Assembly (NCBI RefSeq): GCF_021155775.2
Contig: NC_060233.1
Coordinates: 31,527,077 to 31,591,076 of the forward strand
Direction of reading: 5' to 3'
From: Neodiprion pinetum
Lineage: Eukaryota; Arthropoda; Insecta; Hymenoptera; Diprionidae
DNA: 64,000 nucleotides
Each line of letters begins with the position of its first letter. Positions within the stretch are counted from its first letter, which is position 1. This document shows positions 26,207-38,414 of this stretch, piece after piece. The position numbers and the translations under genes were made by a program. Under the pieces are notes generated by a model, which ran no database searches, was not told where the DNA came from, and saw only the letters and a program-made list of their open reading frames with translations.

Positions 26207-29200
26207 GTAAGTATACGGAAACCGGATGCATGCATTTTAAACATTATCACACCTACACCCGACGCCTTACATTGCTTTTCTCATATCGGGCATGCTTTTA
26301 CTCTGGCGGGATGCTTTGATTCTGCGCGGTCATTTTTCTTTTCTTTTTTTACTCTCTTTCCTTTAACCTTTTTCTTCGCCAGACTCACATTGTTACACCG
26401 GGATGCTCATAGACTCTCCACTCGCTCTTATCATGCTCTCGTAATCGACAAACCATTCGTGTAATGTCCAAAGTAAACCTCGCGCCGATCCTTCAAAATT
26501 TACCCGGAAGTAATGGAGCGTTTAGTTAAGGATCGTCTAGCTATTTTAGCCACTTACAAAGTGATGAATTACCCGTTTAGTTAATGGGAACGGTAATACG
26601 TTTTTATAGATTCTTCAGTTTTTTTTAAATTTTTGTTCCATCATTTTCGTCGTATAAATGTCACTGCTCAAACCCAATTTATATCGTTGTTTCTAATAAG
26701 TATTTCTTCGACTTGAATAAATATCGCGTTAAATAGAGATTGGCTATATCAGCTCTACCAAAGTTGTCAAACGAAAAACTGTGCAACAATATTTCATGCA
26801 CCTGTTTTTTCTTCATCTTGTCTTGCCGCTGTAATGTTCCGTAATGTTCCGTAATGTTCTGTAATGTGATCAATCGAATTTTAGTAATCCAAAATCGTGA
26901 GGTAACTTTTAACTTGAATTTTTACGTCCATTAATGAACCCAGAAAATTTGCAGAGACGTCGCGATGGTTTTTTCACGCGGAATCAAATTTCGAGTTTCA
27001 GAATGACATGCTTTGCTGTTTCAAGCAATAAACTGGGATGAAATTTTTGAAAATTTTTGAAATTGTACATTCTTTCGGACATTGAGTCTCATATCTCACA
27101 GTTCTACATACAAGTTAAACCCTGATAAATGTTTTACATCTTTGGGCATGTTTTGAAACTTGATCCAGAACGTTTTCAAATAAATAATTTATCTGCTTTC
27201 CAAATATCCTGTACTCTGTCTAAAACACATTTCACATGCCATTCTAAACCTAATAACAGATTAATTAAACTATTCTCAACTTCAGTTGATTCTAAAATAA
27301 ATTAGGTACCTTTGAAATTTTTCCCTTTAGGTTAAACCACGATTGGACTAGAATCAAGATCAAAATCGAACCAAGCGTAAGTCCGCCTTAGGTATATGTG
27401 TGTAGTAGCTGCGAATACGCTACGAATACGGATTGTAACCATTTGAGATGAAAAAAAAATGATTAGTTGTGAAATAAATTATTAACGTAGGATTTGCTTG
27501 GTTCGCAACATGCTCGGTAAGGGAAAAAAAATATTTTGGACCCTCTTAACGCGCGAGTGTATATCAATGTATTTACCCCCCTCAAACTGGTGGTCAATTA
27601 CTCGGGCTGGTCTGCACTTTGGAGCACGCGACACCTGTCACGCACTTTTTCCATCTGTATACCCGAAACTACGGTGTTGAACAATATTTTTATACAAGAG
27701 CTGCCCAGCTCATACACGAATCGCGGGTCAGAGTTATACGCTGCAAGAAAGCACAAAATTGATTTTAAATTTACGACCGGTGGTGGTACACGGTTAAACG
27801 GATACGGATGTCTCGAGCATCTGCGCGTTCTCATCACCGTTTCGATTATACACGGTTCACGGTTCAAAGCTGATCACTGATACAGAACAAGCAATTTTAT
27901 CCGTATCTTGTGAAAGCTGCAGGAGATACTCTCGCGAATTATTTCTATGGATTTAATTCTCTTCGGTTAAATATCCTTCGGTACCTATGCGAAAAACACG
28001 ATTGCCTTCAACGGGCGACGAGGGACTTGAATTTTCTCTTTGAAGAATATGTCAAAACAGGGAACAGCGTCAGTTGAATTTCGACAAATTGAATTGATTT
28101 ATTTCATCGCCAGAGACGTGGAAACTCGGCAACAAAAGCCTCCGTTTACAAATCGTTTCCCGTCGTATAATGTACGACTAAATTCTTCGCACATTAATCT
28201 TTGGTATTATACGTTTCGTAAATTGATATTTTGTAATATAAGGGATATTTTCCAATGTGTTGAAATTGGTTTCATTTTCTCGTAAATCGAGAGGAACCTG
28301 CAGATTCCGGACGGAGGGAGTCAAAGTTTGGGGGAAAAACAATCGATGTCACGAATAAAAGTCGAGATTTATTAGCTATTATGTTTTGCGCTCGGTCCTC
28401 ACAATTTCAACCGTAAAATATCCTCGTAAAAAAATGCTATTGCAAACCGTAAAGCTAAAGCACTATTGCCAAGACGTGGTAGGCTTTTCGTCGTCGGTGA
28501 GATATTCCTCGATTTACGGTAATTAGGTATGTTAATCGCAAGATTGTCCATAACTCATCGTGCTGCACGGTTAAATTTCTGAAGCGAGAGTTGAGCTCGA
28601 TAGGTAGAAAATTATTCCAACTTGAGCAATAATAACAGAACCGTTTTCAAATGTCTCTGATTTTTGCAGAACAGAATAAAATGGAATAGTGTAATCAATC
28701 TTTCGCCATTTCATTGCACGAATATCGACGATTTTTCTCCGTAGACGCGTGTAAAATTTCCAGTCAGAATAGTTTCAAGCCTTATCAATATACAACATGT
28801 ATGTAAAGCTGAAAACGTTTGAATGCATCCTTTCGCTCGGGTATTTTCCATGTATGCTGAGCTTGCGCGAATCTTTTCTCCGGAATGAAAACTCTGGTAG
28901 AGACCCAGATCGTTTTCCTGCAAGCTCGTTGCAGAACCTTCGTATCAAAGTCAGGATCGCTTTACTTTTCTTTCGTTTAAACTTTATTTTTCTTTTTTCT
29001 GTATTTTTTCCCTCCCATTTCGCCTCTTCTCTTTTTCGTGTACTTGTTTGCTCTGGAGAAATAAACCGTTACATTTATACAGCTGGTTGTGAGCAGAGGT
29101 TGGCAGAGTGCTCGAAAGTGTGAAGGCTCGATTTTCGGAGTACACGATTAAATTCCCCATTAAACGTTGAAGCCCTTTTGAGTAAAAGATGACTCCTCGG

Positions 29201-32200
29201 TTTAGTGGAGCTAATTTCGAAACTCGAAACAGCGCTGAGGGTTTCGCCCCGAGGCGAGGCTGCGGCGGTTGCGGCGGACAAACAAGTCCTTTCTCTCTTG
29301 AACGTGAAAAATATGAAAAGAGGTATTTTTGTTTTTCCCTTTTCACGCGGGGTTTGAGATTGTGCGAGGCTGCAGGCTGTCGAGGGCCGGGCCAATAGCG
29401 CGGCTTAATTTCATTAATATTCCCCGCGGTCGTTGATGGGAAAATCTGAGCCAATGTGAAATATTTCGGCATTTGAGGGATAACGCGGTGGGGTGAAGGG
29501 ACTTTTTGTTCGCATGATGGTTAATTTATTTTCGCTTTATATAAGGATTATATACTGACGCGGGGGAAAAAAAAAAAAAAAGAAACAGGGGACTAAGTGT
29601 AAAATATTACAGCAGTAGATATATACTATACACGTATATGGATAGTTGTAATTAATTATAGCGACGGTCAGGTTAAGTTGTTAAACCGTGCGATAAAGTT
29701 GATTTTTACATAACTACCGAATGTAATTCCAACGATATCACAGCGGCTTAATTCCTAATTGTTTCGCGTAAGCCTTGAAAATCCTGTTGAATATTTAGCG
29801 AGCTTTTACCTCCTCGGCGGCAGCTTGGACGGTGGAATTTGATGACTTACTTAAACTCATCGTATCATTATTTTTAATCCTCCAAAGTCTTGACACAGCT
29901 ATGCCAAAAATGTGCTGCACGCACACCTGCTGCGCCTTCCGAGCATGGCAGGAACCCAAGTCCGCGAACAAAACACGCTAATTGGTGAACAAAATTTTTG
30001 CATCATAATGACAAAAAAACAAAAAAAAGGGAATCCCGAATTTATCAAACCGACGATTAAAAATGAAAATTCAACTCTCCCTGAAACTTGATTTCACGCC
30101 CAACTCTCGTGATGTTTTAAAAGCCGTAAAAAATGCGGTGATATCAAAATAATTGAGACATAACGGATTGTTGATCCACAAAGATCAAACTTGTACTAAA
30201 CCCGATGGTTTTATTACAACAGTTTCTTTTCTCGCCTTCATCCGTTGGACCCTTCTTCGCGTCGTCTTCATCTCGTTGCTTGTCATTACGTTATATCGCA
30301 AGGGCTAAAGATGCAGAGGGACGAATAAGATTGCTAGCTTACCGGTTCTTGCACTACCCTCAAAAACCCTTGTCAGGCCGATTGGCGGTTCAATTTCTTG
30401 CAGTTAAATTCCATCCGACTATCCCAACCCGGCAAGAACTTCTGCAAATATGATTTATATCGACAACTTGTTTTTTGGAATCCCAGGACATACCCGCACC
30501 GGTCTAAAACGCTTTCCATATCGAACGCTCAAGGTGTGCTCGAGTGTTGAGCTCGATTTAAACAACACAAAACGCGAATCCAAGTACGACTGAAAATGAA
30601 TTGCCTGGAGCAATGAGCCGCGTTGATGTCCTGTACGTGAACAGTGGAAGCGTGTATTTTTTTTTTTCAATCTCGTTGAGTGAAGTCTACCAAGGGATGA
30701 AAAACCAGGAGAGAAACGCTCTCTGCACCGGATCGTTCACCGGTGGAATTGATAAAATTTCCACGTCCGTGCAGCCTCCGGCGGGAGTCGAACGATACAA
30801 ATGGAGTCTTAGATAGACGTTGAACAATCCGACTGTTCAATCGCGTTGTGAAATTAATCAAGAAAACGTCCAACCTGAGCTCTCCGAGGTCCATTTCCCC
30901 TGAAGACCGCGGGGATTTTGTGGCCTGCAGAGTTCCAGAGAGTCTGAGGGCATTAAACCGTGGCTGATGGTAGGTATAGCGGTGTTAGAATGGGGTTAAG
31001 CCACGCGAGAGAATACATGGCTGTCGTTGTGGAGGCGGCTGAGTGAAGGAGAGACCTGCAGCAGGGGAATTTCTACCCTTTGCAAGAGTTTATTATGCCT
31101 GTCTGGAAAAGCCGAGGTCAACTTTGAAAGGACGAATCGTCTCAAACTACCCCTGATGGTCAGAAACGAGACCGTTCTCTTGCCGACAAACTAATTACTC
31201 CCAAGAATTTACATAACGGTTGTACGCTGACCGCGCCATTGCTTCACGACTAGCTTGTTAATTAACGCCTCACGGAGTGGAGCGTCCCTTGGCTTGCATA
31301 TGGTTATCAAATCCGAAATAACGACGTTTATTCGGAACTTTAAAAACGCCGGATCAAAATTAGCTTGTTGAACAGAAATGAAACGAGAGGGCTTACACGA
31401 GGTTAACATTTCTGGATTTTGCGACGATTGCCATTTAACGTTTCGTTACTCGTTGATATCACGCGGTGTATTGAGTAGGTTCTGTCTTCTGAAAGAAAAA
31501 AAAAAAAAAACGAAACATCGTTTTATTTTATGGGTTCAAGTGGAGAAACAGTAGTTTTTTTATTTCAGAAAATCGTGTGCTTAATTATAAAGGTGTACGT
31601 GTTTATGATTGAGGGGGTGGTTCATGGCAGCATAAATACTCAGCTTTGGTTTTTCCTTTGCTATTTCGGTAATTAATTCAAATCTGTACAACTCTGCGGT
31701 AAAAATAATTGCCTCGATCATATTTGGCTAAGTCACCCTAAAAACTGATGGCTTTTTGTATACATGGATTAGTGGTAGACGAGAGAATGAAAAGAAAGTT
31801 TGGACGATGTAAGTTTGACAAAGAAATAACAAGAGAAATACGTATTAAAAGCTTAAGTAGTACGAAATAAAATGAATTATTGTACGGAAAATAAAAACGT
31901 GACAAGCAAAGTGTACAACGTTTATTAACACTTGTAACGGGCATTTCATGAAACTCCAATATTTTTCATTTTGGGAAAAAACAACGTTTGACATGGATTA
32001 ATTCGAAACCGGTGTTTCCAAGTCAATAAAGTAGCGACAATAATAAAAATTACGCTGTCTGATTAATACTATGGAAAATGTTGAACCTGCTTTACCCGGT
32101 ATATAAAAGTCCTGCAGCCTGGCTTATAAATACCATATATACGTATTAGGTATAGGTTGGCAAACGTGGTAAGTGAAATGGAAGTAAAGCAATTTGAGGA

Positions 32201-33370
32201 GAAAATGAGAATCGCGTTGACTGCAGCGTGAAATTTTTCAAAGGTACACGTATATGTATAATGTATATTTATATACCTAAATGTACATCGTCTGAACACA
32301 TGGATAAAAAGGGACGAAGCGTTATTTAGGTTCGTCGTTAAGTTGAATTGTTTTAAGTCACGGTTCGCAATCTTCGGACAGCTATCCAAGTACATTAGGT
32401 TCTTCATAGGTATAATAGCTCCATACCATAGCAGAAACATCTCCAAGTCTTTACCAACTTGTCAGATGCAATTTATACCGCGGAGATGCAGGCACAATAA
32501 ACTTGCCCTCTTCATCACCCGAGTAAAACCACTTTGCTAAACTTCTATGCGTATTATCTACAATACACCTGCGCTTGAGTATAATAATGCGGAAATAAAC
32601 TCGTTGGTACAAAACTACCGGAACAGAAATCCGAATGAACAAAAACGCCCGTCTTTTTGCCCGAGTCGTAACTGATTCGAAGGGCGCCAGATATTATGAT
32701 TTCTTTCTAAATACGAGATATTGGCAATCTTATAATCTGACCAACGTTTTGACTTCTCATCTGACGGTGTGATTCCCGCTGCTTGAAAAATCTGAAAATA
32801 TTCATGAATATACATATATATACATATTGATGGAAGAAAACTAGTGTTTCAAATTGCGTCAAAACCCGTCCAATGTTGTACCGAGTGTATAGGAATGGTC
32901 AATTTTGCAAACTGAAACTAGAAGATGTAGAAATTTAAAAAATTCTGTGTTATATCTTATATTATTACATACTCGATAATTTTTTCAGCCTAATTTTATT
33001 CCAATCCGTCGAGTTGTTTCGTACGAATTCAATGAACAAAATTTACTACTTCCACAAGACTGGTGAATAAAGTTTTTTTATAGTGTATTTTTGACAACGA
33101 CGATTTTAAAAAGATCCCGGCTTTTGGATCGTCGTTATAATCTATGGCAATTGAAAAAGAAAGTGAAATGAAAAAAAAAAAAAAGCTTAATTGTGGCTTT
33201 GCGACGTGTTACGAAGGGCCATGATCTGTGACCATCGAACATAGCGAGCAGAGCCATATTTAATCTTCACAGTTATTAAGAACGCCTTCATGTACCATTA
33301 TAAACGTACACGAGGAGCTGGGACTGTGTTGGGCTTTTATTTTATTCTATCGGTGACGTTACATGGTTGG
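26207..33370. other. Probable first intron or intergenic DNA, no exon recognised
   Basis: If the secretory first exon is real, this begins its first intron. I found no open segment with good splice sites and protein-like composition on either strand. The longest frame (162 codons at 28,984-29,472 minus) is basic low-complexity sequence. AT-rich throughout, with poly-A runs near 29.57 and 31.5 kb. Confidence 0.45.
26831..26868. repeat. 10-bp tandem repeat
   Basis: GTAATGTTCC occurs twice exactly, then as GTAATGTTCT and as a partial GTAATGTG, giving just under four head-to-tail units. Confidence 0.9.
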
Positions 33371-33379
33371 GGAAATCAG

Positions 33380-33470
33380 TACGATATTCGAACGCGCCGG
33401 GATTCGAACCGACCTTCGGTCGGGCGCTTCGGGCTTCGAATGCCGCGCCCGAAACCGCGCGGCCATCGAT
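33380..33470 (-). mobile_element. tRNA-derived SINE-like element (pol III head)
   Basis: The minus strand carries an A-box-like TGGCCGCGCGG (33,465-33,455) and a perfect B box GGTTCGAATCC (33,410-33,400), spaced as in tRNA genes. Between them CGGGCGC and GCGCCCG form a 7-bp stem. The T and acceptor stems pair poorly, so this is not a functional tRNA. A tRNA-like head with degenerate stems is typical of SINEs. The body would extend toward lower coordinates, but its end and target-site duplication are not clear. GC-rich against AT-rich flanks. Confidence 0.5.
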
Positions 33471-33479
33471 ACTGCCGGT

Positions 33480-35190
33480 TACAAATGTGTCAAACGTCTA
33501 TTTCACTCGCTGATCCGTACCTTCGTTAATTACCGAATGAAAAAGAATAGATCAATCAGTCTAGAACTGCATATTTCAAAGATGAAATTAGTAAGATTCA
33601 TTTTTCTTACGTAGCATAACACCATTTTGTATGAAATTAACTGAAATAGATGTGTGTGTAGGTATATACGAAGGTTTTTTTTTTTTTTCTTATACTTATT
33701 ACTTGTGATATTGAGTCGGTGAATTATATCTCAATTTGATGTTATTTTCACATGCTTGTATAAATCTATATGATTAGATCGACTCTGTATTTTATTGCAT
33801 GTAATTATCACACCATTTTTAAATAAATTATTCATGAAAACGTTGAATTCACAAAGCACGCGGTCGCAAGTTATAAAAAATATCATACCGTGGCGGATAA
33901 TTCACACGTTAAACAAAGGCTGCATACTCGCGCTCGTTCTTAGCTAGGACGTCTATAGACGGGATTTTCGAATACGGAAAACCCCGCAGTCTTGCTCTAC
34001 AGGTATACAATACTCGTCCGTAGTTTCGCCCTATCCTTTTGTCCGTAGATTTTCACATTGAAAGGCGAACTTATATATCTAGACGTCACAAAGGGTTTCT
34101 ATTGCCGGTATATTAATCCATGGGAAATTGAATTTTCGAACAAACTCTTTCGTTCCGTATCGATTGTGAATGACAAATCTGCGCCGATGTCTCAATTTAA
34201 TGGGATTTAGAGGTAAGTCGTCTGCAACGTCAAATTGGGAAATCCGCTATCTGGAATAAGCTGTGTGCAGACTCGATGCCCATTTGAAACCGAATGCTTT
34301 ATCGAAGGTGCCGGTTACACCTACAGCTATACGAACTTTACGATCGGACGGTTTATGCTCATTTTTCTTCTTTACATATGTTCTCATTTATAAAATGTAT
34401 GCGGTATAGTATAGTATAGTCGATTGTTGCCGATATTGGCTGCAAATATTATTTCATTGCCACATTTTTTATGACGCTAGAATTTCTTTCTTTTCCTGCT
34501 ATTATTGTGAAAAATGGTGAGAATACAGGGGAGTGAAAATCAGTTTGACTATCTAAAACATTCAAGTTGAACTTTTCTTCTCCGAATATTTATCTACAAT
34601 TTAGAGTAAATTCATCAGTTACGATTCATTGATATTTTAAAGCAGCCGCATGAAATATTATCCGACGATTGAGGATGTAAGTGTATTATACTTTCCTTTT
34701 AACATTAGATGTTAGAAACGAAATACTCGCAATTCCATCACCGTTACTTCCTGCAATGCCTGGTGAAAAAAAGTTGACCGTGTTTCGCCGGTAGAAATAT
34801 AGTCGAAAGTAAGCATCTACGATATATTATTTTCCGGGGGTTTTATCGCTCCCCGGAGAGCAGTATAAGTGGGAAGGTGAACCTCCTTGCGTGTCTGTGT
34901 GGGTGGATGGGTAGGCTCAGTCATGCAGACTGTGACGTATTTTGAAGCTTACCTGCTAGTTTCCGATGCACGGAAATACGCGAGCTGCATCACAATCGGC
35001 GATGTCTTGGCGCGGACGCTCCGTGAAAGATAAAAGAACAAAAAGTTCCGAGGGGCGATGCGAACGGGGAAGAAGAGACGAGGGTTCGAGCCATCGGACC
35101 AAGTTAAAGAGACACGGCGAACAGCGAAAGCTTGCGATCGGAAACTAACATCGGACAAAAGCATGCTTCGTAATCCGGCGAATAGCTCGT
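33480..35190. other. Non-coding, AT-rich
   Basis: No gene, RNA gene or clear repeat seen apart from short TATAG repeats near 34.40 kb. Confidence 0.5.
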
Positions 35191-35191
35191 A

Positions 35192-35489
35192 TACAGGGTG
35201 GTCGATTGTAATCTCCTCAGGCACATATCTCGGACACGAAAAAGCATTATATACAAGGAAAGTTTTGTACAAATTTTGGTGGGGTTCAAAGGGGAAAATT
35301 TATATTGGTATGGGTCATCTTTTGTAGGATTATTGTGGGATCTTTGAGATTTTGCGAGTAACGTCTGATTTTAGATAGAGAACACGAGTTTCGGATATGA
35401 GCAGCCGATGGCCAGATCAAAGACGAATTCAAAAACTTGAAAAAAAGAGTCGTAATTCATAGTCGGTGATTGAAACCGACCACCCTGTA
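35192..35489. mobile_element. MITE, Tc1/mariner-like (TA target duplication)
   Basis: The element spans 35,194-35,487 (294 bp) and is flanked by TA on both sides. The left end CAGGGTGGTCGATTGTAATC and the reverse complement of the right end agree at 17 of 20 positions. TA duplication plus CAGGG termini fits IS630-Tc1-mariner derived MITEs. It contains no transposase frame, so it is non-autonomous. Confidence 0.75.
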
Positions 35490-38414
35490 GATCTTACTTT
35501 TGCCATATGCTGTTGATTTTATTTTTGACGTATTTCTTGGCAGAAAATCAACTCCGAGGAAATAAGTTTAGTTTCAAAAGTATTCCTGAAATAATTGGAA
35601 AAGTATAATATTTCAAGCTCGTTAAAGCTTTGGTTTCGAAGTAGTCTGGCATTTCCCGTCAATCGATTAGAAACGCTTAATTTTATCTCCCGTATTTCTT
35701 CGTTTTATTCCTCGGAGGCTTCTTCTGTCTTCGCTATTTTTTTTTTCATCTATATCAGCAGTAGCGTCGGCAATGTTGGCGAGTGTTGCTGAAAGAGATA
35801 AAAGAAAATTGAGAAGAATACACGGCGCGGACTGATCATGAAAATCCTAAGTGAAAACCCGTATATGAGAATAAAAATTACAGGTGAAAGATAAATGAAA
35901 ATAAAACTTTCCGACAGTGCTGTAAAATATACGTCCGTCTGGGTGAAATATCGCGATAGAAATAAGAAGCTCGTTTCTAGTGACAGCGTCGATGATTAAC
36001 CGGGCAATTCGAGGTTGACTCGAAGGAGGCACAATATGTGAGGGGAAAATACGACACGAAGAGAAAAAGAATGACGAGAAGTGGAGATGTGGAACTTGGA
36101 AAATTGAATACTCGCCAGAGAGCAGCAGAGCTGCACCGCAAAGTGGCAACTTTTTTTTTCATCATAGTACATAGTGGAAAACGAATGACAGTAAGTGTTT
36201 CTATTTGCGTCAGTGTTTACGTGTATGTATGTACCGTAGGAAGGTTCGCCGCGAACCGTTAATTGCCAATTAACACCGATCGTTCGGTACTCCGTACCAC
36301 ATCTATCGGTTCACCGTCGATAAACCATCGATTCCGGTGCACCGTTATAGACGTTCATACACACATACCTGTATACGTACAAGTATCTCGCCATTATTGA
36401 TTCGATAACTAATAGCCACGTTGTATTACTTGAAACTATCTTTATTTCGAAAGTGCAAAAGCAGCTGGATTCCAGCCGGGCAATTCTCATTAAATAACGC
36501 GCGCGCGGGTCACAGCGCAGCTTTGGTAAACGACGATTAGCCCTGTTGAACGGGGGTGAACTGTAATTGTGGCGGTGTAAACTCACCTTCCGCATCGCAG
36601 CTTCATCCCCCGCGTCACGCACTGCATAAAAAGTGCACCACTAGACTCGCGGTTCGTGTCTCTCCCGCAGGATCTCCGTATAATTAAGGTACTCTCTGAA
36701 TTACTCGAACACGCACCGCAGTGCTGTGTGGGTACTTCGAGTGTTTGAACAGCTGTAGATTAACCGACTTTATGAAACGAACCTAATTAAAACGACACCG
36801 TTACGGCGCGACGGATTCTGCAATGTTGGACAGGCCTAAGTTTGTTTAAAAATTATATTACTACATATTGCGTTTACTTATCTCAGCTGGTGTCGGAACG
36901 GAAACCACTAGAATTATATTTATCTTGTAAAGATAAGAAAGGAACGTTCTCGGGAGTACAAGAAACCAGGAGAAAAAAATCTGTCTATAAGGTTATTACT
37001 GCACTGAAACTTTTTTTTTCCCCCCGCTTTACTTCCTCCTCTTTTTCGACCAGCGAAATCATCAGGCACGAATTATTTTACCGTACGCACTGATTACGTT
37101 GAACTCATGTCTCCGAAACAATTCGTGAGATACCCTTATTCAGTGTGACCGCGTCTTATAGCCTACTTCGTAGTATGTTTTCATTTACATCAAGTCTAAT
37201 TGATCGAGACCATGTTGAACACCAAAAATAACATAATGAATCAGTTGATTAACAGTTTATCGAAGATATTGTTACAAAGGATGAAATCACCCGTTTTGCC
37301 CCCCTATCCAGTGATTCAGTAATCATCGTAGATAAAAGATGCGTAAAGCTTTCATATGCTAAAAGAAGAGTAAGGTTGCTGTGGCAACCATCATTATTGT
37401 AAAAATGGTCTTGTTTCGGACGTTAAATCGATAACATGCATTTACCAATGAACGCATTTTTCCTCGTCTTTTAATTTGCTGACTGTTTATTCGCTTCATA
37501 AGCTCACGAACTTGTTTAATTTATTTTGTAACGCCCAGTTCGTTACAATGTAGTGGGCGAACTTCTCATGGCTGTTACATCACCTTTTCACTTATTTTTC
37601 CACAGAATGACGCAGTATTTTCAACTTTTTACGAATTCCTCGTGCGGTTCACAGTCTTTTTTCCCTGGTATCCGTAATGCCGTTTCTTCAATGCGCACTT
37701 TTTCTCCATATAGTGCAAATATGCTTGACTACATTTTTCATACGCCCATCAATTTTATATTCTCAAAACCACAGTTCCCCTCAACTTTGTAAAGATTCAG
37801 AAAATTTGGAGCAGTAATATTTGCTTTGAGGAATAGGGAGTAATGATTATCCTAGGTAGGTATGAAAACTAGTATGTTTATTATGGTTGATAAATTTGGT
37901 CATTGACAAATTTTTAGTATTCTTATTACGGTTATAACATATAATAGTTGTAATGTGTTTTTAATTGTAATAGCGAAATATACAATGATTAACTGAATTG
38001 GGCTAGTTCTGCATACTGAAGAACCACAGGTTTATCCGATTATGGATCCCTGGTACTATTCACGATAGAGGAGATTTTATGTAATATGAGACAGGTATAC
38101 ATATAAGAAAAGAAGAAAAAAATTTACCTACAATAAAACTAATTTATCATCCGGCGAAGATAGTTGACCGAAATTATTTGTACTCCAACCTATTATAGTA
38201 GAATATTTAGTAGGTTCATGATGGTAAATTTCTGTACTCAAAACACCGTTAAGCGCTCAATTGTTTGAATAGTGATACGACAACTTGATTCGGAAAGACA
38301 AATGGCTTATCACTATATGTTAAGAAGCTAAAAGGATTTATAATAATTGGACAGACCTAAAAGATAAGTTACGTATTCTGTATGACGGAAATATGAGCAA
38401 GGGTTTGAAGCATT
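35490..38414. other. Intergenic region downstream of the integrin gene
   Basis: No gene recognised. It should hold the integrin 3' UTR at its right end, but I saw no AATAAA within about 300 bp of the stop at 38,415. AT-rich, with poly-T near 36.15 kb. Confidence 0.5.

Noticed and set aside
25844..26464. 206-codon plus-strand frame over the secretory exon
   Set aside because: Out of frame with the signal-peptide exon and runs through its splice donor; a GC-driven shadow.
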